A stretch of 64,000 nucleotides of DNA from Pseudomonas frederiksbergensis (GCF_000802155.2 NZ_JQGJ02000004.1:1-64000); one strand, 5' to 3'; shown: positions 18,005-27,229, numbered from the stretch's first letter. A program made the numbers and translations. The notes: generated from the sequence alone by a model not told the origin.

Positions 18005-19378
18005 CGAATCCGAGCCAAGGATGGGTTCAGGTGGTTTTAAACGTTTACGTTCACCCCAAGTAACGTTCAGCGCATCGGCTCCACGCGAATGACCAAACTC
18101 CTTCATGACAATGGCGCAGGAATCGCATGGGGGCAGCGTCGTGGCAATGGTGATCGACCGAATATCTCCATCATTCGGATATTTCTGACTGATGTAGCTG
18201 ATCAACTTGCTCTCGCTGTCGCCAGAAGTAATCAGGCTCGTTGCGTTCGGGCCGCTCGCGGTGGCGTGCGGTATCGCTAGCAGCGATTTACCTTCATTGC
18301 CCAAAAGAAGAGAGGTGGCATCGGTGCCGTCTTTAAGCGCGTCCAGGTTGTAGTAGGTGACGCCACGAATGTCCACTTGATTCCCGCCGCGGAACACGGG
18401 GAGATGCCGGGTGTAATCGTAGATGCCGGAAACGCTGATATAGATTTCAACTTTTCCTGAGGCGAGTGTGACCTCGGCAAATGCAATATTTTTATAAGAT
18501 GCCGAGCGGATTTTTTTAAGCGCTTGCATGGCGTTCTCTATGGAGAGCCTTTCTGTCCCGAAAAGAGCACCGAAGATGGACGCCGTTTTGTTCTGGATCT
18601 CTTGGGGAGCAAAATGGGTGGGCTTCCATAGAGCCGCTCCGTCAGGCAACTCACAGACGAGCAGTCTGGTTCTTCGGTCGAACATCACTGCTTCGGCAGG
18701 TGATGTGTCGACTTTAGTCCAGCTCATATTCGCCGGTGGGTCAGCGGGGGTGCCGATAGGTATCGAAATTTTTTTGAGATTTTCAAGCGCCTGGTTAACC
18801 TTGTCTTCTCCATGGAATCGTACAGTGTTGTTGGCGTTGATAGACCCCTCATAGATTCGCTTCAGTTCCTCTCCATACCCTTGCGCCAGTTCACTGGGCT
18901 CCAGTTTTCGCAGTCTCAACGTTTTGCTTTCATTCGCGGCAAGATTTTTTAATGCGTAGTAATTGTCATTTAGTTGAGTGAAGACGTAATTGAATTCCTC
19001 ATAGCGATCGGGAACTATGATCGCCCCGATTCGATGGACGTCGTTGATGTTCTCTGCGGAGCCGTTGACCCTGATGCCCGCATAGATACCCGTCTGGAAT
19101 TCTATCGTCACGTCTACGATTGGCTTGGGTATAGGCACCTTGGTAGTCAGGCCGATCCATTCTGGTTTGCCTTTATAAGTTAGCTGTTTGTCATTTTTGA
19201 TTTCATATATCTTTCCCTGGTAGGTGTATATCTTTCTCCCTCTGATGCTTACGGGTTCGACTAAAACATCGCTGAACCAGTGCGCCCAGCTTTTTTCTTT
19301 CTTGAGCGTCCCAAGGGGAGGGCGTTCGGCAGTTTCCCCCTTCATAGAGTGAAGGTTGCAAGTTGGATCTAGCGGCAT
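17990..19378 (-). CDS. Deaminase-like toxin module, second frame of a split toxin
   Basis: A 462-residue frame whose last 170 residues look like a nucleic-acid deaminase of the polymorphic-toxin kind. There is a strand-rich lead-in (NIAFAEVTLASGKVEIYISV, about 297-316), then GDSESKLISYI with D387-x-E389 where HxE or CxE normally sits, then TLPPCDSCAIV with PCxxC at 417-421. Those cysteines and the D/S-x-E glutamate would form the zinc site and the proton-shuttle residue. The N-terminal part holds a RGRKIYTYQGKIYEI module typical of large Pseudomonas toxins. The ATG overlaps the stop of the preceding toxin frame and has AGGA seven bases upstream. No immunity gene follows. Target (DNA, RNA or nucleotide) is unknown. 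Confidence 0.65.
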   Translation of the reverse strand: MPLDPTCNLHSMKGETAERPPLGTLKKEKSWAHWFSDVLVEPVSIRGRKIYTYQGKIYEIKNDKQLTYKGKPEWIGLTTKVPIPKPIVDVTIEFQTGIYAGIRVNGSAENINDVHRIGAIIVPDRYEEFNYVFTQLNDNYYALKNLAANESKTLRLRKLEPSELAQGYGEELKRIYEGSINANNTVRFHGEDKVNQALENLKKISIPIGTPADPPANMSWTKVDTSPAEAVMFDRRTRLLVCELPDGAALWKPTHFAPQEIQNKTASIFGALFGTERLSIENAMQALKKIRSASYKNIAFAEVTLASGKVEIYISVSGIYDYTRHLPVFRGGNQVDIRGVTYYNLDALKDGTDATSLLLGNEGKSLLAIPHATASGPNATSLITSGDSESKLISYISQKYPNDGDIRSITIATTLPPCDSCAIVMKEFGHSRGADALNVTWGERKRLKPPEPILGSDSSMLL

Positions 19379-22300
19379 GGCAATTTCCTGAAATTTTTAG
19401 TGGCATCCAAGGTGTCCAGCTTGCGCAGGGCGCCGTCCTCCAATCGATAAGGAACATCATCCAGATAAAAGGTGCGGCTGCCGTCGACCTCCAAGACCTC
19501 CCTCACGCGGGTATTGTCAGGGACCATGAAAAAGCTATCGGTATCGGTTCTGCCCAAGAGATCGTATCGGGACGGCCCAAATGACAACCCGGAGCGTTCA
19601 GCTGTCAACGCGGGTCCGTAAGGTTTGGTGGACATGGGGTCGACCAGGCGAAAATCAGGTTTACCTTGGTTGGCGATATTGCGCACCGGGACATCTTCGA
19701 TGCCATAGATTGTGGCCAGTTGGTCTTCCCTCGATAAGGGGCGCCATCGGCCTGGGTCGGTGCTTTGAGGCAAGCCTTGCAGAAGGTCGTATTGGCCTGC
19801 CCTGCCGCTTAATGTCTTGAGGTTGAGATAACCTTTTTTGCCGAGTCTGAACAGACTCAGGCCAGCGGACTTCAACAGCGAGGGAATACCTTCAATTGGG
19901 TTCAAGGTTGAGTTTAGGAAGAGGGCTGCATCTTGTAAAAACAAAGGGAGTTTCTGGGTGAACGTAAGGCCGTCTGCCTTTCTGGCGATTTTCAGGGAGC
20001 CGGACGCGAATTTCCCAAGGGGAAGTATGAAGGCAGTGAGATCGGTGAATAACCCGAACGCACCTGCGACCAGTCGATCTCGATCACCTGAGTTCAAGTC
20101 TTCAATGCTGCTCCAGAAGGGGACGAAGCTTTTGAAAATGTTATCGACTCTGTCCGATTCAGCTGCCCTGCGATCAAACTCGGTTTCCCCATAACAGGCG
20201 CGGCGTAACCCTGCTTCGTCAATATACAGAAGCTTGTCGGATATCTGATTGGCAATCGTTTGGATGGGCTGTGACTGCAAGCTTCGTGGAAAGAGCTGGT
20301 CGACGTCATTGCTTGGTGATCCATGCAGCGTGTCGCCAATTTGATCCAGGATGGCGTCGCATTGCACATTCGGCCGTGGGACTGTTCCTTTGGCATGGGC
20401 ATTCCAGTCAAAGGGGAGGTGCTTGTTACGAAGAACGGTGACCTTCACACCTGATCCGGATCGGGCCCTGAACGTTTCGGTCTTTTTTTCTCCACCGAAA
20501 TGCTCCGGTTTGATATCCGTTCGACGGTGAATGAATCCAGCCCGCGGCAGAACTTCGTAATGGCTTACTACATCCTTCCATGTTGTTTGTAGGATAAAGC
20601 CGCCACGGGCTCGAAAAGGCAGGGTGTTTTTCTCGGTTTCGTTCGCGGCTTCTATGCCGTTGGTGGGTTGTCTCAGGCTGTATAGCTGGGTAGTGCCGTA
20701 TTCCAATGCTTGCCGATCGGCCAGCGGAAGCGATGCGAGTAGCTGGATGATTAATGTCCGATACGCGCTGCTGATGCCTTTGATGTGAGCGTTGAAGTCG
20801 TTGTTGAACGTATTTTCAATGTTCGGCAGTTTCTTTCCTTTGTGTCGAGCAAGTCTGGGTCCTATGTAGTTAGTGGCTAATATGCCGTCCTTGGAAAGTG
20901 CGAACCAAACCGAAAGGGCGAATGGGTCGGTGACGTACCATTTTGTTTTATGCAACCAGCCGGATGCATAAACATCCACAAGCGAAAAAGCGTTATCTGC
21001 CGGAGCCGCCTCCCATTTAGTCGAGGTCAGAAAAGCATTGGATTCTTTTTTAAGTTTCCATGCTCCCGTCAAAAAAAGGCTGTGTCCGAACAGTTTTTTC
21101 AGTTCATCCGTCGCGCGCGTCAGTCTGTCGGGCGGCGCCTTGCTGAGATCTGCGGCAGCGCTATTGAACTGGCCGATTGTCTGATCGAGTGTTTGCAACG
21201 CCTTTTCGATGTCCTGTAGCGAATAGTCGGCATCGGTACGTTCAGTAACCAAGCCATTGGTGACTGCCCATGCCAAAGCGGGTTTCAATCTTGTGAACGA
21301 GACAAGTTTGAAGTCTTCGGCGTTACCTTCACCGATGTACACGCCAGGCAGGTCCACCAATCGTTGGAAACTCGATCGTTGCAACAGTGTTGGGTCAATA
21401 GCGTTGGCAAGCTGGACGCCATGGACAAAGTTGACCCACACCGTTGAGCTACGGTAGGGCAGTTCCGAGGGAATGTCGGGGATCTGGAAGTCCAGGGGAA
21501 ACGATGGGCGATACAAGCAGGCCAGCAGGATGGATTCATTCACCGAGCTAGCGCGTTTCGAGGCAAGTAGGTGTGACTCGAACGCCAGCCATATCGCTTC
21601 GTAGCTCTTGCCCCAGTTGGAGGGCGCCTGCCAGTGATAACCAGCAATAGCGCCTCCCTGCTCATCTCTCCCAGCCGACAACCAAAGAGTGATGGCTTTG
21701 ACCAACAATGCGATTCGTGCGCTTGGGGCACTGTCTTCCCCCTGATTACCGCCGTACCATTTCAAGGCTCGTAACAGGGCCTCCGTCAACGCGTCAGCCT
21801 CTTCCGACAGCAGGATTTTTTCGAGATAGAACGTTGGTTTTGCTCGCAGGTCTTGGATCGTCAGTCTGGCGATGTCAATCGGACTGAGATAGGTCAGTAA
21901 CGATGTGCGAAGTTGCGGCAGGCGTTCACGCATCGTTTCCATAATCAAATCGTCGACGGACCTGTTCCCAGCGTCGGCGCCGTGACCCAGTTCGTCGAGG
22001 CGGATTGCGTCTCCCTGGCCCAAGGAGTGACGAGCGCGCTTTTCTTCGAGCGTCTGGATCGCGGCTTCGCATTGTTTTCCATCCAGTGGATCGGGGAGCG
22101 CGATTCCGTAAAACCAGGCCATTCTCGCGAACGTAACCTCTCCATTCTGGCGAATCTGTCCCCCAAGTTTTCGAGCGGCTTTTTCAATATTGGAAAGCCA
22201 GCCGTTCCATACAGGATTTTTGCCAAGTGGAATTGGAGTGCTTACTTCACTGTCACTTGCGCGTGTTTCATAAATATTTTTTCCGTCTTTCAATGTGACG

Positions 22301-22584
22301 GTCAGACCGTACGGTGAGGCTCCCACTGTTTTGCACAATGCCCGGTAGTCCGCATTTTGGGCCAATGCCTGCAGCGAGCGCTGTCCGGTCTCGTCCTCCA
22401 AGTACATGGGGGAACAACGCTTTGGTTTAATCAATGTATCGGCAAGCTTCTCGGGGGGGGCGTTTCGGATCAGCGAGAGCAACGCATCGTAGTCGCCCAG
22501 TAACCCGTTATGTTTTTCGGCAGGAGACGGGGCTGGGCTCAGTGATGGAGCCGTGGGCGGGTCGGTGGTGAGTAGTGATGACAT
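19369..22584 (-). CDS. Dermonecrotic-toxin-like large protein, first frame
   Basis: A 1071-residue protein of the kind annotated in pseudomonads as dermonecrotic toxin domain-containing. It has no signal peptide and starts with a Pro/Ser-rich stretch (SLSPAPSPAEKH). Most of it is helical. A hydrophobic pair of segments near 845-885 follows FVPFWSSIEDLNSGDRDR. The C-terminus has beta-rich repeats (SRTFYLDDVPYRLEDGALRK) that continue in kind into the overlapping deaminase frame, suggesting one original polypeptide. Base composition is clearly more AT-rich than the flanks. The ATG at 22584 has only a weak ribosome site. Its action on host or rival cells is inference. Confidence 0.7.
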   Translation of the reverse strand: MSSLLTTDPPTAPSLSPAPSPAEKHNGLLGDYDALLSLIRNAPPEKLADTLIKPKRCSPMYLEDETGQRSLQALAQNADYRALCKTVGASPYGLTVTLKDGKNIYETRASDSEVSTPIPLGKNPVWNGWLSNIEKAARKLGGQIRQNGEVTFARMAWFYGIALPDPLDGKQCEAAIQTLEEKRARHSLGQGDAIRLDELGHGADAGNRSVDDLIMETMRERLPQLRTSLLTYLSPIDIARLTIQDLRAKPTFYLEKILLSEEADALTEALLRALKWYGGNQGEDSAPSARIALLVKAITLWLSAGRDEQGGAIAGYHWQAPSNWGKSYEAIWLAFESHLLASKRASSVNESILLACLYRPSFPLDFQIPDIPSELPYRSSTVWVNFVHGVQLANAIDPTLLQRSSFQRLVDLPGVYIGEGNAEDFKLVSFTRLKPALAWAVTNGLVTERTDADYSLQDIEKALQTLDQTIGQFNSAAADLSKAPPDRLTRATDELKKLFGHSLFLTGAWKLKKESNAFLTSTKWEAAPADNAFSLVDVYASGWLHKTKWYVTDPFALSVWFALSKDGILATNYIGPRLARHKGKKLPNIENTFNNDFNAHIKGISSAYRTLIIQLLASLPLADRQALEYGTTQLYSLRQPTNGIEAANETEKNTLPFRARGGFILQTTWKDVVSHYEVLPRAGFIHRRTDIKPEHFGGEKKTETFRARSGSGVKVTVLRNKHLPFDWNAHAKGTVPRPNVQCDAILDQIGDTLHGSPSNDVDQLFPRSLQSQPIQTIANQISDKLLYIDEAGLRRACYGETEFDRRAAESDRVDNIFKSFVPFWSSIEDLNSGDRDRLVAGAFGLFTDLTAFILPLGKFASGSLKIARKADGLTFTQKLPLFLQDAALFLNSTLNPIEGIPSLLKSAGLSLFRLGKKGYLNLKTLSGRAGQYDLLQGLPQSTDPGRWRPLSREDQLATIYGIEDVPVRNIANQGKPDFRLVDPMSTKPYGPALTAERSGLSFGPSRYDLLGRTDTDSFFMVPDNTRVREVLEVDGSRTFYLDDVPYRLEDGALRKLDTLDATKNFRKLPCR
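19390..19396 (-). promoter_or_regulatory. Candidate -1 frameshift heptamer A AAT TTC
   Basis: Read on the minus strand in the first toxin frame the codons are ACT AAA AAT TTC AGG, so A|AAT|TTC fits X XXY YYZ exactly. A one-base backward slip leads into CAG GAA ATT GCC ATG, the frame of the deaminase module. The zero-frame stop TAG lies 19 bases downstream. No strong downstream hairpin is obvious, and upstream only a weak GGA stands at about ten bases. Confidence 0.45.
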
Positions 22585-22800
22585 ATCCAGGATTCTCGGT
22601 GGTTAATACGGGCCCCGGCAGGCGCGATAATTCGCACTGTCAGGGGGGAGTATCAAAGCACTCCGAAAACGATCGTCGTGGTACATATGTATATTGCGTC
22701 AAATAAACGTACAGCCTCTTGCGGGGAGCTGCTGCGCCTCCTAGTCTTGCAAGGATGATCGGCGTCATTGCTGATCACAGCCACCTGTGCAAGGGACCTC

Positions 22801-25260
22801 ATGAAGCAAGCGCGGACTCTCGGAACCCCTCGGTTGTTGGGCATCGTCTGGCCTTTTATTGCGGTCGTCCTGTTTCAGGCTCTGTTGGGAGGTGTCAGTC
22901 TTTACGTTTTGTCCGCAGTTCGCGGTTACGTGGCAGGGGAAAGTCTTTGGTCCAAGGGCCAGAAAGACGCCATTTATTACCTCAACCTTTATGCCGACAG
23001 CCGTGACGAAGCGATTTTTCGCAAATACCAGCAAGCGATCGCCGTGCCCGAAGGTGGCCATGAGCTGCGGGTAGCGCTGGACCGCGAGCCGCCTGATCTC
23101 GATGCCGCGCGGGCCGGGATTCTCAAGGGTGGCAACCATCCCGACGACGTAGCCAGCGTCATCTGGCTTTACCTCAATTTTCGCCATTTCAGCTATCTGG
23201 AAGAAGCCATCGATCTTTGGACGGTGGGGGACGGCTATCTGACAGAACTGGACAATGTCGCCCGGCAGATGCACGCCAGCATCAGCACTGGCCAGGCATC
23301 GGAAACGGATATTCGCGGCTGGAAGGCACAGATCTTCGCCATCAATGATTCCGTTACCCCAGCCGCGAAGGCTTTCAGCGATGCCTTGGGCGAGGGGTCG
23401 CGGTTTATCCTGCGCCTGTTGCTCGTGACCAACTTCGCCACCGCCCTGGGGCTGATTGTCCTGGCGCTGTTGCGCACTCATAAGCTGCTGGCCCAGCGAC
23501 AGGTCTTCGCCAATGCGCTGCAGTTGGAAAAGGAGCGGGCGCAAATCACCTTGCAATCGATCGGCGACGGCGTGATCACCACGGATGTCGAGGGCGCCAT
23601 TGCCTACATGAACCCCGCCGCCGAAGCGATGACGCACTGGAAAGCCGAGCACGCCACGGGGTTGCCCCTGGCGGCGCTATTCAATCTGCTCGATGACAAC
23701 GCCCAGACCGAGGGACTGACCTTGATCGAGCACATCCTCAGCGGGCGGCTTGGCGGCGGCAGTGAACATTCCAAGCTGATCCAGAGGCTGGACGGCAGTA
23801 CGGTGTCGGTCACGCTGGTCGGCGCACCGATCCGCCACGCGGGCAAGGTCAGCGGTGCCGTGTTGGTATTGCACGACATGACCCAGGAACGCCAATACAT
23901 CGCCAACCTTTCCTGGCAGGCCACCCACGATGCCTTGACCGGCCTGGCGAACCGCCGCGAATTCGAATACCGACTCGAACAGGCCCTGCATAACCTGACG
24001 CGCCAAGTTGGCCGCCACGCCCTGATGTTTCTTGACCTGGACCAATTCAAGCTGGTCAACGATACCTGTGGCCACGCCGCGGGTGACGAGTTGCTGCGGC
24101 ATATTTGCGCGTTGTTGCAATCGGGGCTGCGGGAAAACGACACATTGGCGCGCTTGGGCGGCGATGAGTTTGGCATCTTGCTGGAAAACTGCGCGCCAGA
24201 GGCGGCGGAGAAAATTGCCGAAGGTCTGCGCCAGACCGTACAGAACCTGCATTTCGTCTGGAAAGGCCGGCCATTCGTGACCACCGTGAGCATTGGCCTC
24301 GTGCACATTGCCCAGAGCCCGACCACGCTGGAGGCATCCCTGCGCGCGGCCGACATGGCGTGCTACATGGCCAAGGAAAAGGGGCGCAACCGGGTCCAGG
24401 TCTACCATGCCGACGATTCGGAACTGTCCCTGCGCTTCGGCGAGATGGCCTGGGTCCAGCGCTTGCATATGGCCTTGGAGGAAAACCGCTTCTGTCTCTA
24501 CGCCCAGGAAATCGCTGCATTGGGGCCGGGTGACCACGGCGGCGGTCATATTGAGATCCTGTTGCGCCTGCATGACGAGGCGGGTCGGATGATCCTGCCG
24601 GACAGTTTCATTCCGGCGGCGGAACGCTATGGCCTGATGACGTCGCTGGACCGTTGGGTGGTGGAGAATGTCTTCAAGATCATTCGCCAATGCTTGAACG
24701 AATCAAGACAGGGGCCGCTGGCAATGTGTGCGATTAATCTGTCAGGCACGACTATAGGAGATCAGGCATTCCTGGACTTCCTGCGTAAACAGTTCGCCGC
24801 TTACGCCATCCCGCCAGAAATGATTTGTTTTGAAATTACTGAAACCAGCGCGATTTCCAATTTGGGCAGTGCGATCCGCTTTATCAATGAACTCAAAGGC
24901 TTGGGTTGTTATTTTTCCCTGGACGACTTTTGTGCCGGAATGTCTTCGTTCGCTTACCTGAAACATTTACCTGTAGACTTCTTGAAGATCGACGGGAGTT
25001 TCGTAAAGGATATGCTGGACGACCCGATTAACCGGGCAATGGTCGAAGTGATCAATCATATCGGCCACGTCATGGGTAAGCGCACGATTGCCGAGTTTGT
25101 AGAAACGACGCAGATCGAGCAAGCCTTGCTGGAGATTGGCGTGGATTACGCTCAGGGGTATGTTATCGAGCGTCCGCAGATGTTTACTTGTGACACATTG
25201 CAATGCAGGCCGGCCAGGCCTCAGCCGCTGTTATTCAAGGCCCCCGGCACGTTCCGCTGA
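22801..25260 (+). CDS. rbdA: Membrane GGDEF-EAL protein, RbdA-like
   Basis: An 819-residue cyclic-di-GMP enzyme. A membrane helix at about 10-30 and a second at about 205-228 enclose a periplasmic sensor domain. Then come a PAS domain (about 240-365), a GGDEF domain (about 375-535; RLGGDEF intact, RxxD inhibitory site as RENDTLARL) and an EAL domain (about 555-800; EILLR, INLSG, EITETS, LKIDGSFV). Order and position after the ABC exporter match P. aeruginosa RbdA, a biofilm-dispersal phosphodiesterase. The usual DDFGxG loop reads DDFCAGMSS. The ATG at 22801 has AAGGGA upstream, and 11 further open codons were rejected. Confidence 0.78.
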   Translation: MKQARTLGTPRLLGIVWPFIAVVLFQALLGGVSLYVLSAVRGYVAGESLWSKGQKDAIYYLNLYADSRDEAIFRKYQQAIAVPEGGHELRVALDREPPDLDAARAGILKGGNHPDDVASVIWLYLNFRHFSYLEEAIDLWTVGDGYLTELDNVARQMHASISTGQASETDIRGWKAQIFAINDSVTPAAKAFSDALGEGSRFILRLLLVTNFATALGLIVLALLRTHKLLAQRQVFANALQLEKERAQITLQSIGDGVITTDVEGAIAYMNPAAEAMTHWKAEHATGLPLAALFNLLDDNAQTEGLTLIEHILSGRLGGGSEHSKLIQRLDGSTVSVTLVGAPIRHAGKVSGAVLVLHDMTQERQYIANLSWQATHDALTGLANRREFEYRLEQALHNLTRQVGRHALMFLDLDQFKLVNDTCGHAAGDELLRHICALLQSGLRENDTLARLGGDEFGILLENCAPEAAEKIAEGLRQTVQNLHFVWKGRPFVTTVSIGLVHIAQSPTTLEASLRAADMACYMAKEKGRNRVQVYHADDSELSLRFGEMAWVQRLHMALEENRFCLYAQEIAALGPGDHGGGHIEILLRLHDEAGRMILPDSFIPAAERYGLMTSLDRWVVENVFKIIRQCLNESRQGPLAMCAINLSGTTIGDQAFLDFLRKQFAAYAIPPEMICFEITETSAISNLGSAIRFINELKGLGCYFSLDDFCAGMSSFAYLKHLPVDFLKIDGSFVKDMLDDPINRAMVEVINHIGHVMGKRTIAEFVETTQIEQALLEIGVDYAQGYVIERPQMFTCDTLQCRPARPQPLLFKAPGTFR

Positions 25261-25306
25261 AACTCTTGTTGGTCCGCAGAAAATCACAATCAAAAGGAGC
25301 CCGACA

Positions 25307-26110
25307 GTGATCGAGACATTCAACCGAACAGGCCCGCTCATGGACGCTGACAGCTATCCGAAATGGGCACAACAGCTCATTACCGATTGCAGCGAGAGCA
25401 AGCGCCGGGTTGTCGAACACGAACTGTATCAACGCATGCGTGACAACAAGCTCAGCGCCAAGACCATGCGCCACTACCTCATTGGTGGTTGGCCGGTCGT
25501 TGAACAGTTCGCTTTATACATGGCACAGAATCTCACCAAGACCCGTTTTGCCCGCCATCCCGGCGAGGACATGGCGCGTCGCTGGTTGATGCGCAACATT
25601 CGTGTCGAACTCAATCATGCCGACTACTGGGTGAACTGGAGTGCGGCCCATGGCGTGACACTCGAAGACCTGCAAGCACAGCAAGTGCCGCCTGAGCTGC
25701 ATGCCCTGAGCCATTGGTGTTGGCACACCAGCTCGGCGGACTCGCTGATCGTGGCGATCGCCGCGACCAACTACGCCATCGAGGGCGCGACCGGGGAGTG
25801 GTCGGCGCTGGTTTGTTCCAATGGCGTCTACGCGTCGGCGTTCGCCGAGGAAGACCGCAAGCGGGCCATGAAATGGCTGAAGATGCATGCCCAGTATGAC
25901 GATGCCCATCCTTGGGAAGCGCTGGAAATCATCTGCACGCTGGCAGGCATGAATCCGAGCAAGGCATTGCAGGTGGAACTGCGGCAGGCCGTGTGCAAAA
26001 GCTATGACTACATGTACCTGTTCCTGGAGCGGTGCATGCAGCTGGAGCATTCGGGCGTTGTCGAAAAACCGGCTGCTGCCCGTGAGCGTCTGGCGCTGGC
26101 TGGGAGCTGA
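25307..26110 (+). CDS. TenA/PqqC-like haem-oxygenase-fold protein
   Basis: A 267-residue all-helical protein of the TenA/THI-4/PqqC superfamily. Conserved pieces include LYQRMRDNKLSAKTMRHYLI near the start and, in the middle, RNIRVELNHADYWVNW and AATNYAIEGATGEWS. The GTG at 25307 is chosen because AAAAGGAG lies seven bases upstream. The frame is open before it, but that part overlaps the rbdA 3' end. It is often labelled a TenA-family regulator in pseudomonads, though a redox-enzyme role is as likely. It follows rbdA by 46 bases and may share its transcript. Confidence 0.8.
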   Translation: MIETFNRTGPLMDADSYPKWAQQLITDCSESKRRVVEHELYQRMRDNKLSAKTMRHYLIGGWPVVEQFALYMAQNLTKTRFARHPGEDMARRWLMRNIRVELNHADYWVNWSAAHGVTLEDLQAQQVPPELHALSHWCWHTSSADSLIVAIAATNYAIEGATGEWSALVCSNGVYASAFAEEDRKRAMKWLKMHAQYDDAHPWEALEIICTLAGMNPSKALQVELRQAVCKSYDYMYLFLERCMQLEHSGVVEKPAAARERLALAGS

Positions 26111-26129
26111 TCCTCGATAGTTTGACCCC

Positions 26130-26289
26130 CTGTGGGAGCGGGCTCGCTCGTGAATGCAGTCTGACCGTCAACCTTGCGTTGACTGATCTGGCCCTTTCGC
26201 GGCGGCTCGCTCCCACAGTGGTTTGTGGTGAATGAAAGCTGTATGTACACCGCCATTCATTGTGGGACCGAGCCTGCTCGCGAAGACGA
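26130..26289. repeat. Cluster of three REP elements
   Basis: CTGTGGGAGCGGGCTCGCTC at about 26130 is paired with inverted GGCGGCTCGCTCCCACAG at about 26201. A third, degenerate unit (TTGTGGGACCGAGCCTGCTC) lies at about 26260. They fill the space between two convergent genes. Confidence 0.75.
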
Positions 26290-26302
26290 TGTGTCGGCGT
26301 GC

Positions 26303-27229
26303 TCAGCCCGCCATCGTCAACCGATTCCTGCCCTCGCGCTTGGCCACGTACAACGCACTGTCGGCCCGACGCAGCAGGCTTTCAGCGGACTCACCGGGTA
26401 ACAGCGTCGCGCATCCGAGGCTGACGGTCAGTTCGATCCTCGTTCCACCGGCGAAATAGTCCTGGGCCTGGGCGGCATAACGCAGCCGTTCACCGACCAT
26501 GGCCGCGGCATCCCGGCTGGTGTTGGCCAGCAGAATCAGAAACTCTTCTCCGCCGAATCGGAACACCATGTCCACGTTGCGCAGTTGGCTCTTGATCGAG
26601 TCGGCCACCGCCTTGAGCACTTCGTCACCGACGCCATGCCCGTGGCTGTCGTTGATCCGCTTGAAGTGGTCGATGTCCAGCATCAACAACGAAAGCGGCT
26701 GCATGTGACGCCGGGCCATGTCGATCTCGCGGTCCAGCGTCTGGTCCATGGCGATCCGGTTGCCGGTGCCGGTCAGTGGATCGCGCAGGGCGGTTTGTGT
26801 GGCGGCGCGGTAGAGCAAGGCGTTTCGCAGCGGGAAGAACAGCGCGGAGAGTGTCGACTCGAGATCGCTCTGTTCCGAGTCGGTGAAGCGCTGATTGCGA
26901 CGGAACACCAGCTCGCCCAGATGCTCGCCCTCATGGCTCAGGTTATAGCTGAGGGTGTGATGCCCGCGCTGGCCGAACTCCAGGCGCAGATCACTGGGTT
27001 TGTGCTGGTATGCCAGCGCGTCCAAGGGCACCAGCCGTTGCACTTCGCGGAAGAACAGGCCGAGGATCCGTTGCGGCTCCAGGCTGGTCTGCAACTGTTG
27101 GTTCAGTTGCTGGCGCAACTGGGACAGGCTGACAGGCCGCGCCACGCGCGGCGACGGCTGGGCAAGACCCAGGCGCTGCAACTTGGCGCTGTCAAAGTCG
27201 ATCGCGTTGGTCTGTGTGGGCGTTTTCAT
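26303..27229 (-). CDS. GGDEF diguanylate cyclase (PA3177-like)
   Basis: A 308-residue soluble protein with an N-terminal GAF-like sensor region (about 35-140) and a GGDEF domain (about 145-305). The active site reads FRFGGEEFLIL and the inhibitory site is RNVD five residues ahead of it, so an active, feedback-controlled cyclic-di-GMP synthase is expected. LMLDIDHFKRINDSHGHGVGD is the conserved metal-binding segment. Its position upstream of the yciK-mupP-ubiG genes matches PA3177 of P. aeruginosa as I recall. It is convergent with the TenA-like gene. Confidence 0.88.
   Translation of the reverse strand: MKTPTQTNAIDFDSAKLQRLGLAQPSPRVARPVSLSQLRQQLNQQLQTSLEPQRILGLFFREVQRLVPLDALAYQHKPSDLRLEFGQRGHHTLSYNLSHEGEHLGELVFRRNQRFTDSEQSDLESTLSALFFPLRNALLYRAATQTALRDPLTGTGNRIAMDQTLDREIDMARRHMQPLSLLMLDIDHFKRINDSHGHGVGDEVLKAVADSIKSQLRNVDMVFRFGGEEFLILLANTSRDAAAMVGERLRYAAQAQDYFAGGTRIELTVSLGCATLLPGESAESLLRRADSALYVAKREGRNRLTMAG

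Noticed and set aside
25136..25306. Longer TenA-like protein starting inside rbdA
   Set aside because: The extra 57 residues overlap the rbdA coding end in another frame; GTG at 25307 has a near-perfect ribosome site.
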